From the NCBI GenBank assembly GCA_014155875.1, contig JACEFZ010018313.1, positions 1-64,000 of the forward strand: 64,000 nt of DNA, given 5' to 3'. Position numbers and translations under genes: made by a program. Numbering within the stretch: the first letter of the stretch is position 1; every line of letters starts with the position of its first letter. The DNA comes from Cepaea nemoralis (lineage: Eukaryota > Mollusca > Gastropoda > Stylommatophora > Helicidae). A model generated the notes under the pieces. That model was not told the origin of the DNA and did not search any database. It saw nothing but the letters and a program-made list of their open reading frames with translations. Shown here piece by piece: positions 23,925 to 35,367 of this stretch.

Positions 23925-24172
23925 ATAGACTACAATGGCTGGGGTATATAGAAAGAATGGAAGATAATAGGGAAACAAAACTCGCTTACACTCAGGAAAT
24001 AAATGACTGTAGACCCCGAGGTAGACCAAGAAAACGGTGGAGAGATAATACATGTACAGACCTACAAGCACTTGGAATCAACGACTGGCAAGAGAAGGTC
24101 CACCAGAGAGACGAATGGAGACGGATTGTATCTGCAGCAAAGAACCTCAATGGCTCGGAACGCTGAAGAAGA
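23925..24172 (+). pseudogene. LINE 3'-end fragment (C-terminal GRPRKRW motif)
   Basis: A 69-codon frame with RPRGRPRKRWRDNTCTDL, LGINDWQEKVHQRDEWRRIV and a stop, followed by gaagaagaag. This matches the C-terminal end of RTE-like non-LTR ORFs (basic GRPRKRW segment, W-x-x-x-A/V-x-x-R-x-x-WR). It lies directly behind the SINE, so one may have landed beside the other or they may have been copied together. Confidence 0.82.
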
Positions 24173-24284
24173 AGAATATATACACTGTAAATAATGACCA
24201 CTGTCTAGATCTAGATGTCTCGCCATGGCAAGCAGGATACCCAAGATCTGCCTCATGACCCCATCTCAGTGTCTCTATCTCTGA

Positions 24285-24395
24285 CTAGTGTCAACATTGA
24301 CATTTGACGCTGGTACTGACCCACATTGACAGTTGACTCCGACCGCCTGGTACCGACCCACATTGACAGTTGACGCTGGTACTGACCCATATTGA
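24285..24395. repeat. Short tandem repeat before Prop exon
   Basis: Three to four units of cattgaca(g/t)ttgac plus gctggtactgaccca, ending just before the splice acceptor. Confidence 0.85.
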
Positions 24396-24407
24396 TGTGT
24401 GCTGCAG

Positions 24408-24555
24408 GTACCCCCAGATGAACCCCGGCTACGGCCCGTCCATGGGCAGCATGCACCAGTTCTCTCACATGGGAGGCATGCACGGATCCAACATGGCCGC
24501 CATGGGCATGCCCAGACAAGTTCAGCAGTTTCCCATGGCAACCGATTACGGACTG
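24408..24555 (+). CDS. Prop: Prop homeobox gene, internal exon: Met/Gly/His-rich linker
   Basis: Acceptor gtgctgcag|G and donor CTG|gtgagt. The first base completes an Arg codon begun in the preceding exon (phase 2), and 49 codons follow in frame, ending in phase 0. The peptide begins RYPQMNPGYGP and is rich in Met, Gly, His and Gln with no predicted fold, as expected for the low-complexity region between homeodomain and C-terminal motif in this family. The frame is open across both junctions with matching phases, which supports the exon despite its low complexity. The intron before it is 2194 bp and the one after it 4728 bp; both are almost entirely repeats. Confidence 0.9.
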
Positions 24556-24574
24556 GTGAGTGTGTTCAAAGACA

Positions 24575-26100
24575 TTAAATTACCATAGTCATAGACATTA
24601 AATTACTGTATTGATAGACATTACTGTATTCATAGACATTACATTACTGTATTCATAGACGCTATATTACTGTATTCATAGACGTTATATTACTGTATTC
24701 ATAGACGTTATATTACTGTATTCATAGACGTTATATTACTGTATTCATAGACATTATATTACTGTATTCATAGACGTTATATTACTGTATTCATAGACAT
24801 TACATTATTGTATTCATGGACATTACATTACTGTATTCATAGACATTATATTACTGTATTCATGGACATTATATTACTGTATTCATGGACATTATATTAC
24901 TGTATTCATAGACATTACATTACTGTAATACTGTATTCATGGACATTAAATTACTGTATTCATGGACATTATATTACTGTATTCATGGACATTATATTAC
25001 TGTATTCATAGACGTTATATTACTGTATTCATAGACATTATATTACTGTATTCATAGACGTTATATTACTGTATTCATAGACATTATATTACTGTATTCA
25101 TGGACATTACATTACTGTATTCATAGACGTTATATTACTGTATTCATAGACATTATATTACTGTATTCATGGACATTATATTACTGTATTCATAGACGTT
25201 ATATTACTGTATTCATAGACATTATATTACTGTATTCATGGACATTATATTACTGTATTCATAGACGTTATATTACTGTATTCATAGACATTATATTACT
25301 GTATTCATAGACATTACATTACTGTATTCATGGACATTACATTACTGTATTCATAGACGTTATATTACTGTATTCATGGACATTATATTACTGTATTCAT
25401 GGACATTACATTACTGTATTCATGGACATTACATTACTGTATTCATTTACATTACATTACTGTATTCATAGACGTTATATTACTGTATTCATAGACATTA
25501 TATTACTGTATTCATAGACATTAAATTACTGTATTCATGGACATTACATTACTGTATTCATGGACATTACATTACTGTATTCATAGACATTACATTACTG
25601 TATTCATAGACATTACATTACTGTATTCATGGACATTACATTACTGTATTCATGGACATTAAATTACCGTAGTCATAGACATTAAATTACTGTAGTCATA
25701 GACATTAAATGATTGTATTCATTGGCATTACATTACTGTAGTCAAAGACATTAAATTACCGTAGTCATAGACATTAAAATACCGTAGTCATAGACATTAA
25801 ATTACCGTATTCATAGACAATAAATTACTGTACTCAAAGGCATTAAATTAGTATTCATAGAAAATATATTACTGTATTCATAGACATTGAATTACTGTAT
25901 TAATAAACATTAAATTACTGTATTCATGGAAATTAAATTACCGTAGTCAAAGACATTAGATTATTGTATTCATAGACATTAAATTATTGTGTTTGTAGAC
26001 ATTAAATTAACATATTCATAGACATCGAATTATTGTTTTCATAGACATTAAAAAATTGCGTTTATAGACATTAAATCACTGTATTCATAGACATTAATTA
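24575..26100. repeat. 23-bp minisatellite in Prop intron, left part
   Basis: The unit is built on cattatattactgtattcat plus aga or gga. It starts 20 bp after the donor and becomes diverged after about 25,650 (accgtagtcatagacattaa). Confidence 0.95.
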
Positions 26101-26618
26101 TGAATGCAATAATTTATGCTGCAGATAGGGATCACCCCCTGCATGAAGCCATGGATATGGTCTAATTTCATAGATTAAGACGAGGCAGGTCCTGGATGGC
26201 ATAGGCAGAAATATCTATGAGTCAACTGTGTGATCTGGAGACCATCAATCATGAAAAAGAGTGGGTTGAAGTTCCTGAAGACAGGACGGACTGGCACAAT
26301 GTGATAGTAACACTGGGTTGTGAGTGCAGAGAATGGGCAGTGGGCCGCACAGAGTTTGAGGAGCACCAACTGATCCAGAGTAATACACATCAAGGTGACA
26401 TAGTCATCTACACCTGTGGGTCAGTAGGGGGTATCGATAGGGGTTCTGGAAGAATCTCAAAACTGAGAGGGAAGACCAGGAGAAATTTAAATCAGCGGTG
26501 GGAACGATTAGTAGTATGACTCTTCGCTGGCTGTTGAATGAGAGGACGTAACACATATGGGAATGTCCTGAGTGCAGTGATGCCGGCTCTTAGCTCAACT
26601 CAACTCAACTCAACAAGA
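26101..26618 (+). mobile_element. Internally deleted LINE with RNase H remnant
   Basis: Plus-strand copy related to the RNase H-bearing LINE. It contains a HPLHEAMDM-like segment, EKEWVEVPED, then DIVIYTCGSV where the first catalytic RNase H Asp is replaced by Cys. An internal deletion then joins to TLRWLL-type sequence and a Cys-rich end (WECPEC). The stop is followed at once by ctcaa repeated four times, so again no 3'UTR. It lies within the 23-bp array; agacattaa-type words on both sides are candidate duplications but are also part of the array unit. Non-functional. Confidence 0.85.
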
Positions 26619-27150
26619 CATTAAATTATTATATTCATAGACATTAAATTGCCGTATTCATAGACACTATTACACTGTACTTTTAGACATTATGTTACCG
26701 TATTCAAAGACGATATATTACTGTATTCATAGGCATTAAATCACCGTATTCATAGACATTACATTACTGTATTCATAGACATTAAATTACTGTATTCATA
26801 AACATTACATTACCGTATTCATAGACATTACATTACCGTATTCACAGACAATAAATTACTGTTGTCACTTACATTTAATTACCGTATTCATAGACATTAC
26901 ATTACCGTATTCACAGACAATAAATTACTGTTGTCACATACATTTAATTACCGTATTCATAGACAATATATTACTCTATTTATAGACATTAAATTACCAT
27001 ATTCATGGATTTTAAAATACAGTATTCATAGACATTAGATTACCGTATCCATAGACATTAAATCACTGTACTTATAGACATTAGATTACTGTTTCATAGA
27101 AAATAAATTACTGTATTCATAGCCATCAAATATATGTATTCACCCAATAA
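26619..27150. repeat. 23-bp minisatellite, right part (diverged)
   Basis: The array continues after the LINE with more variation (accgtattcatagacattac). Confidence 0.92.
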
Positions 27151-27214
27151 TAAGAATAAATAACTTCTATTTCCTATACTGTTTATTGTGTCCTTTGAAC
27201 CTGACTCTGCCATT

Positions 27215-29065
27215 TCCCAACTGTCAGCGCCTGTCAAAGCCTAGTATGTATCCATTTCCCAAGTATCAGCGCCTATCAAAGCCTAGTATGTATCCATTTC
27301 CCAACTATCAGCGCCTGTCAAAGCCTAGTATGTATCCATTTCCCAACTATCAGCGCCTGTCAAAGCCTAGTATGTATCCATTTCCCAACTGTCAGCGCCT
27401 GTCAAAGCCTAGTATGTATCCATTTCCCAACTGTAAGCGCCTATCAAAGCCTATTATGTATCCATTTCCCAAGTATCAGCGCCTATCAAAGCCTAGTATG
27501 TATCCATTTCCCAACTGTCAGCGCCTGTCAAAGCCTAGTATGTATCCATTTCCCAACTGTCAGCGCCTGTCAAAGCCTAGTATGTATCCATTTCCCAAGT
27601 ATCAGCGCCTATCAAAGCCTAGTATGTATCCATTTCCCAACTGTCAGCGCCTATCAAAGCCTAGTATGTATCCATTTCCCAACTGTCAGCGCCTATCAAA
27701 GCCTAGTATGTATCCATTTCCCAAGTATCAGCGCCTATCAAAGCCTAGTATGTATCCATTTCCCAACTGTCAGCGCCTGTCAAAGCCTAGTATGTATCCA
27801 TTTCCCAAGTATCAGCGCCTATCAAAGCCTAGTATGTATCCATTTCCCAACTGTCAGCGCCTATCAAAGCCTAGTATGTATCCATTTCCCAACTGTATCA
27901 GCGCCTATCAAAGCCTAGTATGTATCCATTTCCCAAGTATCAGCGCCTGATCAAAGCCTAGTATGTATCCATTTCCCAACTATCAGCGCCTGTCAAAGCC
28001 TAGTATGTATCCATTTCCCAGGTATCAGCGCCTATCAAAGCCTAGTATGTATCCATTCCCAAGTATCAGCGCCTGTCAAAGCCTAGTATGTATCCATTTC
28101 CCAGGTATCAGCGCCTATCAAAGCCTAGTATGTATATCCATTTCCCAAGTATCAGCGCCTGTCAAAGCCTAGTATGTATCCATTCCCAACTATCAGCGCC
28201 TGTCAAAGCCTACTATGTATCCATTTCCCAGGTATCAGCGCCTATCAAAGCCTAGTATGTATCCATTCCCAAGTATCAGCGCCTGTCAAAGCCTAGTATG
28301 TATCCATTCCCAACTATCAGCGCCTGTCAAAGCCTAGTATGTATCCATTTCCCAAGTATCAGCGCCTATCAAAGCCTAGTATGTATCCATTTCCCAACTA
28401 TCAGCGCCTATCAAAGCCTAGTATGTATCCATTTCCCAACTATCAGCGCCTGTCAAAGCCTAGTATGTATCCATTTCCCAACTATCAGCGCCTGTCAAAG
28501 CCTAGTATGTATCCATTCCCAAGTATCAGCGCCTGTCAAAGCCTAGTATGTATCCATTTCCCAACTATCAGCGCCTGTCAAAGCCTAGTATGTATCCATT
28601 TCCCAACTATCAGCGCCTGTCAAAGCCTAGTATGTATCCATTTCCCAAGTATCAGCGCCTATCAAAGCCTAGTATGTATCCATTTCCCAACTATCAGCGC
28701 CTGTCAAAGCCTAGTATGTATCCATTTCCCAACTATCAGCGCCTGTCAAAGCCTAGTATGTATCCATTTCCCAAGTATCAGCGCCTATCAAAGCCTAGTA
28801 TGTATCCATTTCCCAAGTATCAGCGCCTATCAAAGCCTAGTATGTATCCATTTCCCAACTGTCAGCGCCTATCAAAGCCTAGTATGTATCCATTTCCCAA
28901 GTATCAGCGCCTATCAAAGCCTAGTATGTATCCATTTCCCAAGTATCAGCGCCTATCAAAGCCTAGTATGTATCCATTTCCCAACTATCAGCGCCTGTCA
29001 AAGCCTAGTATGTATCCATTTCCCAACTATCAGCGCCTGTCAAAGCCTAGTATGTATCCATTATT
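27215..29065. repeat. 42-bp minisatellite in Prop intron, about 44 copies
   Basis: The unit contains gcgcctgtcaaagcctagta and tgtatccatttcccaac. Variants (ctgtcag, ctatcag, agtatcag; ctgtc/ctatc) recur in series. The 14-codon period leaves one + frame open for over 240 codons. This is an artefact. Confidence 0.97.
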
Positions 29066-29283
29066 CGTGATGCGGTGTCCATGACAACCAAAGTGTTTGA
29101 CTGTGCCAGCTGTTTGTGGTTCGAAGCAACAACTGGTGACAGTTCTGTCTCGTCCCACATAATGAGTTACACCGTGCCGCCGCGCTGGCCGCCCTCTACA
29201 AGAAGTACATGTAGCTGTGTCTAGTACAACATTCAACTCAACACACAACTACAACATAACGCATATCTCTTGTTTATTTGCAG
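29066..29283. other. Single-copy intron end before last Prop exon
   Basis: About 220 bp of unique sequence ending in a pyrimidine-rich acceptor (ctcttgtttatttgcag). Confidence 0.7.
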
Positions 29284-29394
29284 GAGCCGGCCGAAGATGA
29301 CTGGTACAACAAGAGTCTCACAGCTCTGCGCATGAACAACTCCCACAACGGTCCTTTATCCAATCAAATTCTACCTTACCAAACGCAGGTGTAG
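29284..29394 (+). CDS. Prop: Prop homeobox gene, terminal exon: conserved DDWYNKSL motif
   Basis: Acceptor tatttgcag|GAG, phase 0, matching the preceding donor. It encodes 36 residues and a TAG stop (29392-29394): EPAEDDWYNKSLTALRM, then an Asn/Ser-rich tail ending LPYQTQV. The acidic-DWYNKSL-ALRMN motif is the most distinctive part of invertebrate Prop proteins and takes the place of an OAR domain; its role in transactivation is not something the sequence can show. No polyadenylation signal is obvious before the minisatellite that starts at about 29700. Confidence 0.93.
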   Translation, partial: EPAEDDWYNKSLTALRMNNSHNGPLSNQILPYQTQV

Positions 29395-29698
29395 TTTACG
29401 CAATCAGATGTCTCGTCGCAAAGCAGCGGCCACTTGTTTTCACCTAGTGCCAAAACGCTGTCTGGCTTGGATCAGGCTGACAGACAATGGAACACAGAAG
29501 ATAAACCATGGGAAAACATCAGACAAACAATGTGAACCAGAAGTAGGACACGTGAAAACATGTGCAAGTGGAGTTAGAAGTTGGGAAGTGTATAGCACAG
29601 GACACGGACCATGTAGCCATCACATCACAAGGGGTGGGGCATGGCCGGGGGATGTCGAGGTAAACAGAGGGGGGGGGGGGGGGGTATAGCAACAGGCC
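29395..29698. other. Sequence downstream of Prop stop, with G16 run
   Basis: Single-copy sequence, presumably the start of the Prop 3'UTR, ending in a poly-G run at about 29669-29684. No AATAAA seen in it. Confidence 0.5.
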
Positions 29699-29699
29699 A

Positions 29700-30470
29700 T
29701 CATGCGTCCTGGGGAAGACATGGCGTCCTGGCACATACATGTCATACACGTCACACACGTCACATACATCACACACTTCTAGAGGGGACTAAGCGTCCTG
29801 ATAAATACACATCACACACTTCTAGAGGGGACATCGCGTTCTGACACATACATATCACACACTTCTAGAAGGGACATGACGTCCTGACACATACACGTCA
29901 CACATTTCTAGAGGAGGCATAAAGTCCTGACACATAATATCACGCACTTCTAGAGAGAAATCGCGTCCTGGCACATAATGTCACACACTTCTAGAGGGAG
30001 ATAGCGTCCTGACACATACACGTCACACACTTCTAAAGGGGACATAGCGTCTTGACACATACACGTCACACAATTCTAGAGGGGAACATAACGTTCTGAC
30101 ACATACATGTCACATGCTTCTAGAGGGAACATAGCGTCCTGGCACATACACGCCACACACTTCTAGAGGGGACATAGCGTCCTGGCACATACATGCCACA
30201 CACTTCTAGAGGGAACATAGCGTCTTGGAATATACACGCCACACACTTCTAGAGGGAACATAGCGTTCTGGCACATACACGTCACACACTTCTAGAGGGA
30301 ACATACCGTCCTGGCACATACACGCCACACACTTCTAGAGGGGACATAACGTCCTGGCACATAATGTCACGCACTTCTAGAGAGAAATCGCGTCCTGGCA
30401 CATAATGTCACACACTTCTAGAGGGGACATAGCATCCTTACATACTCACAGAGGGAACACAGCGTCTTCA
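29700..30470. repeat. About 43-bp minisatellite, about 17 copies
   Basis: The unit contains cacacacttctagagggga and catagcgtcctggcacata. It is moderately diverged, with some copies lacking about 3-6 bp. Confidence 0.93.
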
Positions 30471-30559
30471 CAGACAGAGGTACGCCACCGTGTCATATCT
30501 TCAAACTCCGCAGCTTACAGACAACCAAGACTGTTCCAACAATGCATGTCTTCATCAAC

Positions 30560-31690
30560 CCATAGTTTCATCTTACCATGCAGAGATCACGACTTTGATT
30601 TTACAACCATCATGTCGCAGAAGGAAATACCACAATGTGATATACAAGTAAATGGTATATTCTTAAGCAAGTGACTCGGTACAGTTATCTCTGAACAGTC
30701 ATAATATCTGATGGGAGATGCCTCGAAGAGATTAGAACAAGAATCGCCATGGCGTAGGTAGCCTTTTGCAAGGTGGAAAACATAATGACCAATAAAAAGA
30801 TATCAATTGAAACGAGAAAAAGAGTGTTGAGGTGCTACATAGAACCTGTACTTTTGTATGGATGTGAAGCGTGGACAAGTTGCCATAAGAGTTGATAATG
30901 AAGTAAGCCAATATCAGCCTATTAAGAGAGGTGTGAGACAGGGATGTGTAATGTCTCCAGATCTGTTTTCCCTGTACAGTGAAAATATTTTCAGAAATAT
31001 TGAAGATATGCAAGGAATCAACACTGGATGACGATGCATCAATAACATTAGATATGCAGATGATACAGTCTTGATTGCAGACAATGAACAGGACCTGCAA
31101 AATTTAGTAGATTGCGGTTGTTACACACAGTGACCAACTAGGGTTAGAATTAAATTGTAAAAAGACACAGATTATGGCGTCACCAGGAAGAACGAAATAC
31201 CACATGTAATATACAAGTAATGGGAATATTCTTCAACAAGTGAATAGGTAAATTATCCGGAAGTAAAACATCTGAGGGGAATCCTTTAAGAGATTAGAAC
31301 AAGAATCGCCATGGCAAAGTACCTTTGAAAGATGAAAACATACGACCAAAAAAAAGATTCATTTTGAAACGAAAAAAAGAGTGTTGAGGATGCACATAGA
31401 ACCTGTACTTTTAAGGGAGTGAAGCTTGGACAATACACAGGCTAAAAAACATCTGGGGCTGAAAATGTGGTTTCTGAAAAAATGCAAAGAATCCCAGGGA
31501 CAGGCAGAAAGCCCAAATGAAAGCCCTTCAGAACAAATAAAGTCATAAAACTGTTAGAGACTTTAGACTAGACAAAATTTTTTTGGGCTGTTTAGAAGAA
31601 ATGTTTTGGAGAACTTGGTGACAACGGGTAAATCGGGGGGAACAGACCTAGGGGAAGCCCTAAAGCAGTCCCTGGTGGCTTGGCCTTGTG
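30560..31690 (+). mobile_element. Degenerate RTE-like LINE debris, rearranged
   Basis: Pieces of one RT family in scrambled order. At 30600-30880 lies the C-terminal RT part (TRKRVLRCYIEPVLLYGCEAW). At 30884-31110 lies an upstream RT part (IRVDNEV, RQGCVMSPDLFSLYSE, then YADDTVLIAD), followed again by the C-terminal part (about 31165-31430) and a diverged EMWFLRKM-like piece near 31465. The middle of one copy is thus spliced onto the end of another. Several frameshifts and stops make it non-functional. It is the same family as the fragment at 13106-13400. Confidence 0.82.
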
Positions 31691-32051
31691 GTGGCCCTAT
31701 AAGGAACAGGGGCTGATCCATACTCGGGTGTCGAGTGAGATGCAGAACATACCCAATGCTTATCGGCATGCAATGATGGAGGGGCCCAGAACGGCGGCGC
31801 ACATGGCACAGTCATGCAACCAGAACAAAATACACCACAGCGGCGCACACGGCGCAATCATGCAACCATAATAACACACAACATATCACTGCACAATCAT
31901 ACAACGAACATAAAATGCACCATCACCAAACACAAAAACCTGTCCTGTTGACCAAACACTGGGGTATTACTGAACGAACATGCGTCAAATGATGTTAATA
32001 ACACCAGGTCGACATCGAAATATTTAAAACAATGTTTACCCTTAGTGAATC
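31691..32051. other. Single-copy spacer with a small tandem duplication
   Basis: Contains a two-unit duplication around cggcgcacacggcgcaatca (about 31790-31870). No gene recognised. Confidence 0.45.
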
Positions 32052-32346
32052 TGAATAACGAAGACACAAACCATATATAGTATGATTTATTGCCTGACAC
32101 ATTTCGCTGCATCTCGTCAGGTACTTACTGCAGATGTCACACAACATAGAGTAAAATAATTAGAATCATCGTTCAAGCTGAAATATTCACATATTCACAC
32201 AGTAATATCAGTTGTTTACCATGGTAATTTTAAATTGACTATCATGTCTTTCTGTTTGCACAAAAGTGGCTTTGTGCAGGCGGATCATTATCGCTTCTGC
32301 AAACTACCGTAAATCGTACTATATATGGTTGTGTCTTCGTTATTCA
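32052..32346. mobile_element. MITE with about 37-bp terminal inverted repeats
   Basis: The ends are inverted copies: tgaataacgaagacacaaac continuing through catatatagtatgattta (32052-32089), and its complement (32310-32346), with about two differences. It is 295 bp long with no coding capacity. A 12-bp direct repeat, atcgaaatattt, lies near both sides (32014-32025, 32349-32360) and may be the true target duplication of a slightly longer element. Superfamily not assigned. Confidence 0.85.
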
Positions 32347-32404
32347 AAATCGAAATATTTGTCACATGTCAGTCGCCTAACTATGGGGATATGTGTAAGC
32401 TGAC

Positions 32405-32468
32405 GAGTGGTTGTGTGTGTGTATGTGTGTCTGTGTGCGCGCTCGTGTGTATGTAGTGTGTAAGTGTA

Positions 32469-32516
<48 letters not shown>

Positions 32517-32575
32517 GGGAGAGAGAGAGAGAGGGACAGAGAGAGATGGGAGAGAGAGAGGGACAGAGAGAAGGA
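32405..32575. repeat. GT and GA microsatellites
   Basis: GT-rich run (about 32408-32465) followed by a GA-rich run (about 32470-32570). Confidence 0.95.
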
Positions 32576-32689
32576 ATACATTGTGCATTGTTGATTGTTG
32601 GACTGCAGACAAGGCGTCCTGTGGTGGACGTCTCTTATCTAGGGTCATGGTCGTCTTCTTTGACTGAAGACGTTTTTTGTTGTTTTAAT

Positions 32690-32985
32690 AGTTGATTGAC
32701 GATGTATAAACATATATAACTTTACCGAAGATGTGTAGACATGTATAACTTGACTGACGATGTATCAATGTGTATAACTTTACCGAAGATGTGTAGACAT
32801 GTATAACTTGACTGACAATGTACAGACATATATAACTTTACCGAAGATGTTTAGAAATGTATAACTTGACTGACGATGTATCAATGTGTATAACTTTACC
32901 GAAGATGTATAGACATATATAAACAGACTGAAGATGTCTAGATATGTGTAACTATACTGAAGATGTCTAGATGTGTATATAAAGT
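32690..32985. repeat. About 61-bp composite repeat, five copies
   Basis: Alternating half-units tataactttaccgaagatgt and tataacttgactgacgatgt, i.e. an AB dimer repeat. Confidence 0.9.
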
Positions 32986-33114
32986 GGCAACGATGACATA
33001 TTGTATTTATATTGTGTTTGTCCGCTGGGTCAAGTTGATTGTATAATTGTGTCCTCATACCAGCAGAACCACACATTTGATGTTCCGTGTTGTGGGCGGG
33101 ATAGCGCGCTTGTG

Positions 33115-33540
33115 ACTGGAGCTTGTGGGCTGGAGCTTGTTGGCTGAACATTGTGGGCTGGACATTGTGGGTTGGTGCGTGTGGGTAGAAGCCTGTGGGC
33201 TGGACATTGTGCGTTGTACCTTATAGGCCGGAGCTGGTGGGCTGGACATTGTGGGCTGAAGCGTATGGGCGGCAGCCTGTGGGCTGGACATTGTGGCTGG
33301 AGCTTGTGAGCTGAACATTTAGGATGAACATCGTGGGCTGAATATTGTGGACTGGAAATTGTGAGCTGCACATTGTGAGCTGGACATTGTGAGCGGGACA
33401 GAGGACTGGATATTGTAAGCTGGAGCTTGTAGGCTGTCATTATGGACTGGAGCTCGTGGGCTGAACATAGTGGGCTGGACTTGTAGGCTGGAGTTTGTAA
33501 GCTGGAGTTTGTAGGCTGGACATTGTGGGTTGGAGATTGT
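33115..33540. repeat. About 15-bp diverged repeat
   Basis: Words gggctggacattgtg and gggctggagcttgt recur every 15 bp or so, strongly diverged. Confidence 0.88.
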
Positions 33541-33544
33541 TGGA

Positions 33545-35030
33545 GAAAAGTGAGACAGAGAGGGAGACAGATAGGGAGACGGAGACAGAGAGGGAGACAG
33601 AGAGATAGACGAGAGATAGAGGGAGACAGAGAGGGAGACAGAGAGGGAGACGAAAGATAAAGGGAGACAGAGAGGGAGACAGAGAGATAGACGAGAGATA
33701 GAGGGAGACAGAGAGGGAGACGAGAGATAGAGGGAGACGAGAGATAGAGGGAGACAGAGAGGGAGACGAGAGATAGAGGGAGACAGAGAGGGAGACGAAA
33801 GATAAAGGGAGACAGAGAGGGAGACAGAGAGATAGACGAGAGAGAGGGGAGACGGAGAGGGAGACAGAGAGATAGAGGGAGACGAGAGATAGAGGGAGAC
33901 AGAGAGGGAGACAGAGAGGGAGACGAGAGATATAGGGAGACAGAGAGGGAGACGAGAGATAGAGGGAGACAGAGTGGGAGACGAGAGATAGAGGGAGACG
34001 AAGAGGGAGACAGAGAGGGAGACGAGAGATAGAGGGAGACAGGGAGATAGAGGGAGACAAGAGATAGAGGGAGATAGAGAAGGAGACATAGAGGGAGACA
34101 GAGAGGTAGACAGAGAGGGAGACAGAGAGATAGAGGGAGACAGAGAGGGAGACGAGATAGAGAGGGAGACAGAGAGGGAGACGATAGATAGAGGGAGACA
34201 GAGAGGGAGACAGAGAGGGAGACAGAGAGGGAGACGAGAGAGAGGGAGATAGAGGGAGACAGAGAGATAGAGGGAGACAGAGAGGGAGACAGAGAGGGAG
34301 ACGAAAGATAAAGGGAGACAGAGAGATAGGCGAGAGATAAAGGGAGACAGAGAGGGAGACGAGAGATAGAGGGAGACAGAGAGGGAGACGAGAGATAGAG
34401 GGAGACAGAGAGGGAGACGAAAGATAAAGGGAGACAGAGAGGGAGACATAGAAATAGAGGGAGACAGAGAGGGATACGAGAGATAGAGGGAGACGAGAGA
34501 TAGAGGGAGACAGAGAGGGAGACGAGAGATAGAGGGAGACAGAGAGGGAGACGAGAGATAGAGGGAGACAGAGAGGGAGACAGACAGGGAGACAGAGAGG
34601 GAGACGAGAGATATAGGGAGACAGAGAGGGAGATGAGAGATAGAGGGAGACAGAGAGGGAGACGAGAGATAGAGGGAGACAAAGAGGAAGACAGAGAGGG
34701 AGACGAGAGATAGAGGGAGACAGAGAGGGAGACAGGGAGATAGAGGGAGACAGAGAGGGAGACGAGAGATAGAGGGAGACAGAGAAGGAAACATAGAGGG
34801 AGACAGAGATGTAGACAGAGAGGGAGACGAGAGATAGAGGGAGACAGAGAGGGGGACAGAGAGGGAGACGAGAGATAGAGGGAGACAGAGAAGGAGACAG
34901 AGAGGGAGACAGAGAGAGAGACAGAGAGGGAGACGAGAGACAGAGAGATAGAGGGAGACAGAGAGGGAGACAGAAAGAGAGAGAAAGAGACAGACAGACA
35001 GAGACAGAGCGAGAAAGAGACAGCCAAACA
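33545..35030. repeat. 1.5-kb polypurine repeat (GA-rich)
   Basis: The + strand is almost pure purine apart from regular C's: units of gagatagagggagacagaga and gggagac in varied order. The complementary strand yields a 722-codon Leu/Ser/Pro-rich frame, rejected as a gene. Long purine asymmetry of this kind can form triplex DNA under strain; that is general knowledge and not shown here. Confidence 0.95.
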
Positions 35031-35150
35031 TTTGCTGAGGGAGTGTACTATACATGCAGTATAGAGGACATTAGCTTGGCCCCAAGTGAGGACAGCTGCC
35101 ATGGAGATGTCAACCACATCAGGTTGACTGCTGCTTGCTGGCGTCTGCAG

Positions 35151-35367
35151 GTGTGGCAAGAGAAGGCTGTCACATGCGGAGACTGATGTCGACTCCACAG
35201 TGGACCTAACACAGCTGCGGCATTCTGATCCTCAGATGCAGCCTCCTCCTCTCCACGAATATCTCGGCCCATCTTGTGGAAACTCTCTGCTTGACTTGGG
35301 GTGGGAGAAGGTCCACTTGCGTCATGATTCCCAAGAGTCTGTCTCCTGCCGTGGTTACGTACTGTAA
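35151..35367 (+). CDS. Candidate terminal coding exon of an unidentified gene
   Basis: After a plausible acceptor (ctggcgtctgcag|g) an open frame of 71 codons runs to TAA at 35365-35367. It begins CGKRRLSHAETDVDST, continues LTQLRHSDPQMQPPPLHEYL and ends SVSCRGYVL. The first base would complete a split codon (phase 2). Composition is non-repetitive and protein-like, and the frame is followed by a typical 3'UTR ending in AATAAA, which supports a real last exon. I do not recognise the family. Upstream exons are not visible between Prop and this point; the gene could span Prop or start inside the repeats. The alternative is chance: 71 codons is not long enough to exclude it. Confidence 0.4.

Noticed and set aside
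29150..29215. Short frame beginning atgagttacaccgtgccg before the last Prop exon
   Set aside because: Only about 17 codons, not bounded by splice sites that keep the Prop frame. The preceding donor and following acceptor already match in phase.
32089..32133. Hammerhead ribozyme candidate on the minus strand (ctgacga followed by gaaa)
   Set aside because: The core words are present, but stems I and III cannot form around them. The related site near 21310 keeps the ctgacga word but lacks gaaa.
33030..35198. 722-codon minus frame, Leu/Ser/Pro-rich
   Set aside because: Translation of a polypurine/polypyrimidine simple repeat; no conserved content.
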